Shown here: positions 1 to 5,393 of the stretch, piece by piece
Position numbering within the stretch: the first letter of the stretch is position 1
How the letters are laid out: every line of letters begins with the position of its first letter
DNA from: Frankia sp.
GTDB taxonomy: Bacteria > Actinomycetota > Actinomycetes > Frankiales > Frankiaceae
DNA length: 8,002 bases
Reading direction: 5' to 3'
NCBI GenBank assembly: GCA_019689615.1
Contig: JADGHD010000209.1
Coordinates: forward strand, 1-8,002
The notes under the pieces: model-generated
Told to the model about the DNA's origin: nothing
Seen by the model: the letters and a program-made list of their open reading frames with translations, nothing else
The model's database searches: none
Program-made: the position numbers and the translations under genes

Positions 1-209
1 CGCCCCAGCCGGGCGACCCCGGCCCGGGCCAGCTCCGCCGGGCCGCGGCCGTCCGCAAGCTGTGCTCCCGGCCGTCGGTGCTCGCCGCAGCGCCGCCCGG
101 CGGGCCAGCCGGCCGGGCCGAGGCGCTCGTCACCGGCGAGGGCGGTGCCGGGCTGGCCGGCGGGTTGGGGCCCGCCGGCCGCTGGAGTCGGCATCCGCTG
201 GGGCACTGA
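1..209 (+). CDS. 3' end of an unidentified gene (partial)
   Basis: The frame read from base 3 is open from the window edge to the TGA at 207-209, giving about 68 residues. Nearly every codon ends in G or C, with only a handful of exceptions, which is the signature of real coding sequence in this genome; the other two frames do not show it as cleanly. The visible C-terminus is rich in Ala, Gly, Pro and Arg (ending WSRHPLGH) and shows no motif or membrane span that I recognise, so no function is proposed. It lies about 490 nt upstream of cbiM, across a region with a promoter-like operator, so it is probably a separate transcription unit. It could be the low-complexity tail of a larger protein. 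Confidence 0.55.
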   Translation, partial: PQPGDPGPGQLRRAAAVRKLCSRPSVLAAAPPGGPAGRAEALVTGEGGAGLAGGLGPAGRWSRHPLGH

Positions 210-489
210 CCGCAGTTCGGGCACTGACGAAGTTCCTCACGTGATGGGCGCGGCGGGGGCCGGGGTTCGACCAGAGGGCCGGCGGGCCGGCTCCCGGGGA
301 CGGCCGCCGCCCTGCCCTGGCCACCGGCCGCCCGGCGGGCGTGTTTGGCCGGACGGGACAGCCAGGACGAGGTGGCACCGGCCGGGGCTCGACCGACTGA
401 GCACCATTTGTCATCAGGCGATCGCTGATTGTAGTTCAGTGGCCCGGTTGACCGGCGCGCCCGATCGCCGTGTCGGCGAGAACCGGCTG

Positions 490-541
490 CGGATCAGACG
501 TAGTTGCGTATTATTCGCAACTACGATGTCTTGCTGATCCG
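490..541. repeat. Nested inverted repeat around the Nur-like box
   Basis: Two nested inverted repeats are directly visible. The inner one is perfect: CGTAGTTGCG (499-508) and CGCAACTACG (516-525), separated by seven A/T bases. The outer one, CGGATCAG (490-497) and CTGATCCG (534-541), is also perfect, with one unpaired base on the left and eight on the right between the two stems. As DNA this could be an extended dimeric-protein operator. As RNA it could form an 18-bp interrupted hairpin, although no U-tract follows, so an intrinsic terminator is unlikely. Confidence 0.85.
504..520 (+). promoter_or_regulatory. Candidate Nur (nickel uptake regulator) box overlapping a promoter -10
   Basis: TTGCGTATTATTCGCAA reads as TTGCgt-N5-tcGCAA. 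This has the same 6-5-6 geometry and the same TTGC/GCAA ends as the Streptomyces coelicolor Nur box, tTGCaa-N5-ttGCAa; two inner positions per half-site are less well matched. Nur is a Fur-family repressor that uses nickel as corepressor and controls nickel importers. The A/T centre contains TATTAT (509-514), a -10-like hexamer, and TACGAT (522-527) just downstream is another; no convincing -35 is visible for either. Binding here would block RNA polymerase. The site lies 178 bases upstream of cbiM, which encodes a Ni/Co importer component. Regulator identity is inferred from the motif only. Confidence 0.55.
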
Positions 542-556
542 GTCCGCGGGCCACAA

Positions 557-619
557 CCCTTGGGCTTGGGTAGCAGCCCCTTGGGCTTGGCGCCACAGCC
601 CCTCGGGGCTGGATCACTG
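557..619 (+). repeat. Three degenerate ~21-nt tandem repeats in the cbiM leader
   Basis: Three head-to-tail units begin at 557, 577 and 599, measuring 20, 22 and 21 nt. Units one and two share CCCTTGGGCTTGG, and unit three is a diverged version starting CCCCTCGGGGCTGG. Each ends in a purine-containing segment finishing CAG, CAG and CTG. The CCC-TT-GGG pattern lets each unit form a small hairpin; the strongest is CAGCCC/GGGCTG with a four-base loop at 596-611. They lie between the putative promoter and cbiM, so would be transcribed as part of the leader. Function is unknown. Confidence 0.7.
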
Positions 620-697
620 TCCACTGGGCCAACGCGGGTGTGCCCGCCGGTCTCGAGCGGGTGTGCCGCTCGGCCGGAGCGGGCGGGAGGGGGTCCA

Positions 698-1417
698 ATG
701 CACATTCCCGACGGGTTCATCGACGCGCCGACGTCCGCCGCCTTCGGCGTGGTCGCCGCCGCCGGGGTTGGCTACGCGGTGCGCCGGGCCAGCGCCGAGG
801 CCGAGGACCAGGTCGTCCCGCTGGCCGGGCTGTGCGCCGCGTTCGTCTTCGCCGGCCAGATGCTCAACTTCCCGGTGGCCCTGGGCACCAGCGGCCACCT
901 GATCGGCGGCACCCTGGCCGCGGTGCTGGTCGGGCCGTGGCTGGGAGCGATAGCGATCGCCGTCGTCCTGCTCGTCCAGGCGTTGTTCGCCGACGGCGGG
1001 CTGACGGCGCTCGGGCTCAACATCACCAACATGGCGGTCATCGGCGCGCTCGGCGGCTACCTGCTGTTCCGGCTGGCCCTGCGGCTGCTGCCGGCGCGGC
1101 TGCCGTCGGTCCCGGTCGCGGCCGGCATCGCCGCGTTCGTGACCGTCCCGCTGGCCGCCGCCGGCTTCGTCGCCGAGTTCGCCCTGGGCGGCACGGTGGA
1201 CCTGCCGCTCGGCGGGGTCCTCGGCTCGATGGTCGGGGTGCACGCGCTGATCGGCGTCGGCGAGGCGGTCATCACCGCCGCCACGGTCAGCCTCGTGATC
1301 GCCACCCGTCCCGACCTGGTGTACGGCGCGCGGCACCTGGTGCGCCAGGCCCCGCTGGAGATCCGGCCGTCCGCCGTCCGCGCCCCGTCCACCGCGGGCC
1401 AGCCGGCGGACGGGTAG
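698..1417 (+). CDS. cbiM: ECF transporter substrate-binding membrane component for Ni2+/Co2+ (CbiM/NikM family)
   Basis: This integral membrane protein of 239 residues captures a transition-metal ion for the ECF importer formed with the next three genes. It opens with MHIPDGFIDAPTS, the family's hallmark N-terminus. His67 sits in TSGHLIGG. In the structurally known NikM the metal is held by the amino group of Met1, His2 and His67, and all three positions are present at exactly these numbers. This supports the ATG at 698, since any upstream extension would bury Met1. GGAGG at 686-690 is a good ribosome binding site 7 nt away. Further conserved segments are QMLNFPVA (54-61) and FADGGLTALGLNITNM (97-112). 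The protein is strongly hydrophobic up to about residue 205, then has a short polar tail. Nickel is favoured over cobalt only because of the upstream Nur-like box; the protein sequence alone does not settle it. Confidence 0.95.
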   Translation: MHIPDGFIDAPTSAAFGVVAAAGVGYAVRRASAEAEDQVVPLAGLCAAFVFAGQMLNFPVALGTSGHLIGGTLAAVLVGPWLGAIAIAVVLLVQALFADGGLTALGLNITNMAVIGALGGYLLFRLALRLLPARLPSVPVAAGIAAFVTVPLAAAGFVAEFALGGTVDLPLGGVLGSMVGVHALIGVGEAVITAATVSLVIATRPDLVYGARHLVRQAPLEIRPSAVRAPSTAGQPADG

Positions 1418-1498
1418 CCCCCGCCACCGCGGCTTGCGCCCGCGTGCCCGGGTGGTCCGGGCAGACCCGATGGACCTGACGGAAAGGAAGGTGGCCTC

Positions 1499-1903
1499 GT
1501 GCCGGACCCCATCCCTGCCGACCCGCCGCCACCGCCGGCCGCGGACACCGCTGTGGCGCCGGCCGCCGCTGGCCGGCAGCCAGCGCGCCGCGCCAACCGG
1601 CTCTTTCTGGTGGCCGGGCTGTTCGTGGCGTTCGTGCTCGCCGCGTTCGTGTCCGGCTTCGCCAGCAGCTCGCCGGACGGGCTGGAGAAGGTCGCCGAGG
1701 ACAAGGGCTTCCTCGAGCAGGGGCGCGACCACGCGTTCTCGGACTGGCCGATCGCCGACTACGCCGTCTCCGGCATCGGCAACGAGCGGCTCGCCGGTGG
1801 CCTGGCCGGCGTCATCGGGGTGACCATCACCTTCGCCGTGGGCGGCGCGCTGGTCTTCGCGGTGACCCGGCTGCGCCGCCGCCGGCACCCGGCCAGGACA
1901 TGA
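1499..1903 (+). CDS. PDGLE-domain small membrane component of the Ni/Co ECF transporter (CbiN/NikN analogue)
   Basis: This is a 134-residue protein starting at a GTG preceded by GGAAAGGAAGG (1481-1491). Residues 1-32 are a Pro/Ala-rich, presumably cytoplasmic tail ending in basic residues. A first membrane span covers about 34-55. The diagnostic SSPDGLEKVAEDKGF segment at 57-71 faces the outside, a stretch with DHAFSDWPIADYAVSGI follows, and a second span lies at about 98-124, ending in TRLRRRR. Two spans joined by an external loop containing PDGLE is the usual plan for this family. Such proteins sit beside or are fused to CbiM/NikM and play the part of CbiN, which is needed for metal loading into the substrate-binding component. 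The gene lies 81 nt after cbiM and 34 nt before cbiQ, consistent with one operon. The Pro-rich N-terminal tail looks dispensable. Confidence 0.93.
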   Translation: MPDPIPADPPPPPAADTAVAPAAAGRQPARRANRLFLVAGLFVAFVLAAFVSGFASSSPDGLEKVAEDKGFLEQGRDHAFSDWPIADYAVSGIGNERLAGGLAGVIGVTITFAVGGALVFAVTRLRRRRHPART

Positions 1904-1937
1904 CCGGCGCCACCCGGCCCGGGCGCGGGCAGCGGCC

Positions 1938-2738
1938 GTGAGCGGGGCGCACGCCGTCGCGGCGCCGGTCGGCGGCATCGAGCGCTGGCGGCCACGCGCG
2001 TCCGTGCTGACCAGGCTGCCAGCCGAGGTCAGGATCGCGGCGACGTTCGGCTACGTGGTCACGGTGGTGCTCACCCCGATCACCGCGGTCTGGGCGTTCG
2101 CCGCGCACGCCGCCGTGGCCGTCGCCGTCGGGGCGCTGGGCCGGGTCCGGCCGCTGGCCGCCGCCCGCCGGATGCTGATCGAGCTGCCGTTCCTGGCGTT
2201 CGCCGTGGCGCTGCCGTTCGTCGTGGCGGGGGAGCGGACCGAGTTCCTGGGGCTGACGGTCTCCCGCGACGGCCTGCACCAGGCGTTCGGCCTGATGGCC
2301 CGGGCCACCCTTGGCGTGGGGCTGGTCATCGTGCTGGCGGCGACCACGCCGGCCCGCGAGCTGCTGACCGGCCTCGCCCGGCTGCGGATGCCCCCGGTCA
2401 TCGTCGCGGTGGCCTCGTTCATGGTCCGCTACAGCACGCTGATCGTCGACCAGCTGCACCGGATGTCCGTCGCCCGCGCCGCCCGCTGCCACCGACCGCG
2501 GACCATCGCGTCGACCCGGGTCCTCGCCGCCGCGCTCGGGTCGCTGTTCATCCGCTCCTACGAGCGCGGGGAGCGGGTCCACCTGGCGATGCTGGCCCGC
2601 GGCTACACCGGCCAGCTACCCGAGGGCCTGCCCCGCCCGCCGGCCCGCCCGGCCGACTGGGCGGTCGGCGGGCTGTTCGTCACCGTCGGCGCCGCCATCG
2701 CGCTGGCCGGCTGGGCCGGCGCCGGAGGTGGCTGGTGA
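1938..2738 (+). CDS. cbiQ: ECF transporter transmembrane coupling protein (CbiQ/EcfT family)
   Basis: This 266-residue membrane protein links ATP hydrolysis by CbiO to movement of the substrate-binding component. Hydrophobic segments lie at about 32-68, 83-97, 117-135, 152-170 and 242-260. The long charged cytoplasmic region between the last two carries the coupling helices. The second coupling motif is intact, with Ala220-Arg221-Gly222 in ERGERVHLAMLARGYTG. The first, in MSVARAARCHRPR (176-188), has Cys184 where family members commonly have Gly. The GTG at 1938 is the only sensible start near the beginning of the conserved part, but its ribosome binding site is weak (G-rich stretch at 1921-1930). 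The stop overlaps the cbiO start, so the two are probably translated in a coupled manner and in fixed ratio. Confidence 0.93.
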   Translation: MSGAHAVAAPVGGIERWRPRASVLTRLPAEVRIAATFGYVVTVVLTPITAVWAFAAHAAVAVAVGALGRVRPLAAARRMLIELPFLAFAVALPFVVAGERTEFLGLTVSRDGLHQAFGLMARATLGVGLVIVLAATTPARELLTGLARLRMPPVIVAVASFMVRYSTLIVDQLHRMSVARAARCHRPRTIASTRVLAAALGSLFIRSYERGERVHLAMLARGYTGQLPEGLPRPPARPADWAVGGLFVTVGAAIALAGWAGAGGGW

Positions 2739-3766
2739 GGCTGGGACGCCGCCGGCCCGGCCGGCCTCCGGGGCAGGCCGCGGGCCCGGCGGGCGCCGCC
2801 AGCTCGACGACGGCTGCCGCTGGTCCGACGGGTGCCGCGGGCCCCACCCGCGCCCTCGGCAGCACGCGGGATGGTGCCGGCCCCACGGGCGCCGCCGGTG
2901 GCCGCGCGGGTGGCGCTGCGAGCCCCGCCGACGCCGCGTTCGGCGCCACGACCGCGGCTGGCGGGCCGGTGGCGTCGCCGGACGGTTCGTCGTCCGACGG
3001 CGTGCCGCCGTCGATCGACGTGCGTGGGCTGGCGTTCGCCTACCCGGACGGGCGGCAGGTGCTGTTCGGGGTCGATCTCCAGATCGCTCGCGGGGAGCGG
3101 GTCGCGCTGCTCGGGCCGAACGGGGCGGGCAAGACCACGCTGGTGCTGCATTTCAACGGCATCCTGCGCGGCGGGGCCGGCGAGGTCCGCATCGGCGGGC
3201 TGCCGGTCGGGCCGGGCACCCTGCCAGAGATCCGCCGCCGGGTGGGGCTGGTCTTCCAGGACCCGGACGACCAGCTGTTCATGCCCACCGTCGGCGAGGA
3301 CGTCGCCTTCGGCCCGGCCAACCTCGGGCTGCGCGGCGCGGAGCTGGCAGCCCGGGTGGACGAGGCGCTGGCCGCCGTCGGCCTGTCCGGCCACCGCGAC
3401 CGGCCGCCGCACCACCTCAGCCTGGGGGAGCGGCGGCGGGCGGCGTTGGCGACCGTGCTCGCGATGCGTCCCGAGGTGCTCGTGCTGGACGAGCCGTCGT
3501 CCAACCTCGACCCGGCCGGCCGGCGCGAGCTCGCCGAGATCCTGCTCGGCCTGGACGTGACGCTGCTGATGGTCACCCACGACCTGCCGTACGCGCTGCA
3601 GCTGTGCCCGCGCTCGGTGGTGCTCTCCGGTGGGGTGGTCGGCGCCGACGGGCCGACCCGCCGGCTGCTCGCCGACACGGAGCTGCTGGCCAGGCACCGG
3701 CTGGAGCTGCCGTACGGTTTCGACGCCCGCGCGATGCTGACCGAAAGTGATGTCTCGCTAACTTAA
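2735..3766 (+). CDS. cbiO: ECF transporter ATP-binding protein (CbiO) with long low-complexity N-terminal extension
   Basis: This 343-residue ABC ATPase powers metal import on the cytoplasmic face of CbiQ. The nucleotide-binding domain starts near residue 92. It has Walker A GPNGAGKTT (127-135), Q-loop Gln175 in VFQDPDDQLF, an ABC signature LSLGE (228-232, a variant of LSGGQ), Walker B VLVLDEP (248-254) with catalytic Glu253, D-loop SNLDP (257-260) and H-loop His282. FQDPDDQ is typical of ECF-type ATPases. The GTG start overlaps the cbiQ stop (GTGA). Residues 1-90 are Ala/Gly/Pro/Ser/Thr-rich with a repeated GPTGAAG at 30-36 and 49-55, and have no counterpart in ordinary CbiO. Later in-frame GTG codons exist at 2969 and 3002, so a shorter protein is possible, but neither has a clear ribosome binding site. 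With only one ATPase gene in the operon, a CbiO homodimer is expected. Confidence 0.95.
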   Translation: MRLGRRRPGRPPGQAAGPAGAASSTTAAAGPTGAAGPTRALGSTRDGAGPTGAAGGRAGGAASPADAAFGATTAAGGPVASPDGSSSDGVPPSIDVRGLAFAYPDGRQVLFGVDLQIARGERVALLGPNGAGKTTLVLHFNGILRGGAGEVRIGGLPVGPGTLPEIRRRVGLVFQDPDDQLFMPTVGEDVAFGPANLGLRGAELAARVDEALAAVGLSGHRDRPPHHLSLGERRRAALATVLAMRPEVLVLDEPSSNLDPAGRRELAEILLGLDVTLLMVTHDLPYALQLCPRSVVLSGGVVGADGPTRRLLADTELLARHRLELPYGFDARAMLTESDVSLT

Positions 3767-3775
3767 GGTGGTCGC

Positions 3776-4663
3776 ATGGCGACCTCGGGGGTGGACACCG
3801 ACCTGCGCGGCGGCGGCGAGCCCGCGGACCCGCGCCGCTCGGCCGGGCTGACCGACCCGATGGCCGACGAGGGGCCGGCAGCGCCCGAGGCCGACGCGCC
3901 GGGGGAACCCGGGGAGCCGGGTGAGCTGGCTGAGCCGGATGAGCCGGGCCGGCGCCGCGCCACCCGGGGTGCCATCAACCTGGCCGCCCGCGGGGTGGGG
4001 GAGCTGCTCATCACCGCCGGCGTGCTGGTCGCGCTGTTCCTCGGCTACCAGCTGTGGGTCACCGACCTGCTGCAGGCGCGCACCCAGGCGCGGCTGCACG
4101 ACAAGCTGACCGAGACCTGGTCCGAGCCCGCGACGCCGGCGCCGGCCGAGCCGGAGGAGCTGCCGCCCGCGGTCCGGCCCGACCCGGCACCCGGCGAGGG
4201 CTTCGCCGTGCTGCGCATCCCCCGGTTCGGCGACGACTACGCGCCGGTCATCGTCGAGGGGGTCACCGACGCGGCACTACGGGACGGACCGGGCCATTAC
4301 CCCGGAACCGCCATGCCGGGAGAAATCGGGAACTTTGTTGTCTCCGGTCACCGGACCACATACGGCAAGCCGTTTGACCGGCTGGACGAGCTGAAACCGG
4401 GCGACCCGATCGTCGTCGAGGTCCAGGACCGTTACTACGTGTACAGAATGACCAGGTCCGAGGTGGTGACGCCGGACCGGATCGACGTCATCGAGCCGGT
4501 GCCGGAGCAGCCGGGAGCCGCCCCGACCGAGGCCGCCATCACGATGACGACCTGTCATCCCAAGTTCTCGGCCAAGAACCGGCTCATCGTCTTCGGCGAG
4601 CTCGACAAGACCGTCATGAAAACGCCGGGCGGCGCGGTGCCGTTCCAGGGCGGGGAGGTCTGA
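3776..4663 (+). CDS. srtE: Class E sortase
   Basis: This 295-residue membrane-anchored transpeptidase cleaves sorting signals of exported proteins (class E enzymes prefer LAxTG) and joins them to the cell wall. Residues 1-69 are an acidic, Pro/Gly-rich cytoplasmic tail containing repeated GEPGEPGEL (43-51), then RRR. One membrane span covers about 72-95. A Pro/Glu-rich linker (115-138) leads to the sortase fold, starting at FAVLRIPRFG (143-152). The catalytic triad is complete: His192 in VVSGHRTTYG, Cys260 in TMTTCHP, and Arg269 in KNRLIVFGEL. Length and the N-in, single-anchor plan match class E. The ATG at 3776 follows AAGGTGG (3765-3771), which overlaps the cbiO stop codon; the 9-nt gap suggests co-transcription with the importer. 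No LAxTG substrate is visible among complete genes in the window. Confidence 0.95.
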   Translation: MATSGVDTDLRGGGEPADPRRSAGLTDPMADEGPAAPEADAPGEPGEPGELAEPDEPGRRRATRGAINLAARGVGELLITAGVLVALFLGYQLWVTDLLQARTQARLHDKLTETWSEPATPAPAEPEELPPAVRPDPAPGEGFAVLRIPRFGDDYAPVIVEGVTDAALRDGPGHYPGTAMPGEIGNFVVSGHRTTYGKPFDRLDELKPGDPIVVEVQDRYYVYRMTRSEVVTPDRIDVIEPVPEQPGAAPTEAAITMTTCHPKFSAKNRLIVFGELDKTVMKTPGGAVPFQGGEV

Positions 4664-4664
4664 C

Positions 4665-4823
4665 GTGTACGGCTGGATCTACCGCCACCTGCCCGGGCCG
4701 ACCCCGGTGCGGGCCCTGCTGGCCGTCCTGCTGGCCCTGGCGGTCGTGGCTCTGCTGTTGTTCGTTGTCTTCCCGGCCGTTGAGCCCCACCTGCCGCTGA
4801 CCGGGGTCACGGTCCGCGGCTGA
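4665..4823 (+). CDS. Small single-span membrane protein associated with class E sortase
   Basis: This is a 52-residue protein on a GTG start. GGGGAGG at 4652-4658 sits 6 nt upstream, and only one base separates it from the sortase stop. It reads MYGWIYRHLPGPTPVRALLA (1-20), then one hydrophobic helix (about 16-36), then a short outside tail, FPAVEPHLPLTGVTVRG. A YGWIxRHLPGP start, one helix and a VEPxLPxxxVTV end form a pattern I recognise from small proteins encoded directly after class E sortase genes in actinobacteria; this is recall, not a search result. Its biochemical role is unknown. Tight spacing suggests it is made with, and may help position or stabilise, the sortase. Codon use is as G/C-biased as that of the neighbouring genes. 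It is short enough to be missed by length-filtered gene callers. Confidence 0.87.
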   Translation: MYGWIYRHLPGPTPVRALLAVLLALAVVALLLFVVFPAVEPHLPLTGVTVRG

Positions 4824-5393
4824 TGGCCGTCGCCAGGCCCCCGCGCGGCCGTCGCGGGCACGGCCCGGCCGCGCGCGGCATGGCCGGGGGTGGCGAGCGA
4901 CTTTCCCCGGAGTTACTCCTGTTGGTTTCCCGGTGGCTGTTCAGTGGTGCGCCGTTGATTGTTCGTGCCGATCTGGCCGACGCCCGGCGCCCGGGTGCGC
5001 GGGTTTGGTGGCGCGGCGGTGGCCCGCGGGAAAGAGGCCACTTGGTGGCATTTCTGTGCGCGCCGCGGCAGATACCCATGACTAGCAGGGAAAAGCGGCC
5101 GAGCCGGCCAGTGGAGACAACGCCCGTGTCCCCTCCGGAGGGGAAATCTGACATCCATGAATCGCCCCGATTCGGATAGCCTCACGGGCCATGCGGCGTG
5201 TGGTCGGACAGCGTGGACCGGCACGAACCGCCCGATCCACCGACGTGGACGGGCGGCCCGGCCACCGGCCCACATGTGCTCGTCGCCGTGTGGGGGAGTC
5301 GTCCCAGCACGCGATTCCGCTGGAGAAATCCTTCGTGGGGGGACCAATGCAGGGGCGATGCCGGGAGCCGCGTGACCAGCGCGTGACCCGTCC
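4824..5393. other. Long intergenic region upstream of the GGDEF-EAL gene
   Basis: These 570 bases show weaker third-position bias in every frame and more A/T than the genes around them, so they look mostly non-coding. The first part holds G+C-rich potential hairpins that may end the sortase transcript, including the palindrome GCCGCGCGCGGC (4868-4879) and CCGGGG/CCCCGG (4884-4889 and 4905-4910), though none has a clear T-tract. GTGGCC (5019-5024) and GGCCAC (5036-5041) form another stem. The perfect palindrome CCCCTCCGGAGGGG lies at 5130-5143. No c-di-GMP riboswitch consensus was recognised. Two short frames, 5157-5375 and 5191-5397, abut or overlap the next gene but have unconvincing codon use. 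A promoter for the GGDEF-EAL gene presumably lies here, but I cannot place it. Confidence 0.6.
5130..5143. repeat. Perfect 14-bp palindrome
   Basis: CCCCTCCGGAGGGG is a perfect palindrome about 250 bases upstream of the GGDEF-EAL gene. Short flanking complementarity (TGTC at 5127-5130, GACA at 5150-5153) could extend it. With no loop it suits a DNA-binding dimer better than an RNA hairpin. The right half, GGAGGGG, also resembles a ribosome binding site for the ATG at 5157, but at 13 nt the spacing is too long to be convincing. Its function is unknown. Confidence 0.5.

Larger units (their letters stand above)
210..697. other. Non-coding region upstream of the metal-uptake operon
   Basis: This 488-base stretch separates the upstream gene from cbiM. 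Open frames cross it but lack the strong third-position G/C bias of the neighbouring genes. Bases 201-228 contain a direct repeat, GGGCACTGAC at 201-210 and again at 219-228, and TCACGTGA at 237-244 is an 8-bp palindrome. Bases 245-400 are G+C-rich with no recognised element. Bases 400-540 are noticeably more A/T-rich and carry the Nur-like operator and candidate -10 elements. Bases 557-619 carry tandem repeats. A transcript starting near the operator would have a leader of roughly 170-190 nt before cbiM. Confidence 0.7.

Noticed and set aside
170..390. Fragments resembling parts of a cobalamin riboswitch (for example near 178-215 and GCCAGGACGAGGTGGC at 361-376).
   Set aside because: The first part overlaps a coding frame with strong codon bias, the conserved core order is broken by insertions, and no complete B12-box or GCCACTG-type kissing-loop layout could be assembled.
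470..697. In-frame N-terminal extension of cbiM starting at 470.
   Set aside because: It runs through the Nur-like palindrome and tandem repeats, has poor codon bias, and would remove the free Met1 needed for metal binding. The ATG at 698 has a good ribosome binding site.
614..1978. 454-codon open frame on the minus strand opposite cbiM and the PDGLE gene.
   Set aside because: It is Arg/Gly/Asp-rich without domains, and is a usual by-product of high G+C on the strand opposite real genes.
2728..3750. 340-codon plus-strand frame overlapping cbiO in another phase.
   Set aside because: It encodes Arg/Gly/Ala repeats only, while the overlapping frame carries all ABC ATPase motifs.
4823..5179. 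118-codon frame whose ATG overlaps the stop of the small sortase-associated gene (TGATG).
   Set aside because: The overlap is suggestive, but third-position G/C bias is lost after about 25 codons, rare codons such as TTA, AGA and ATA appear, and the product has no recognisable feature.
5157..5375. 72-codon frame in the same frame as the GGDEF-EAL gene, ending 18 nt before it.
   Set aside because: Codon use is mixed and the ribosome binding site is too far away (13 nt). It could only matter if the TGA at 5373 were a sequencing error or recent nonsense change, for which there is no sign.
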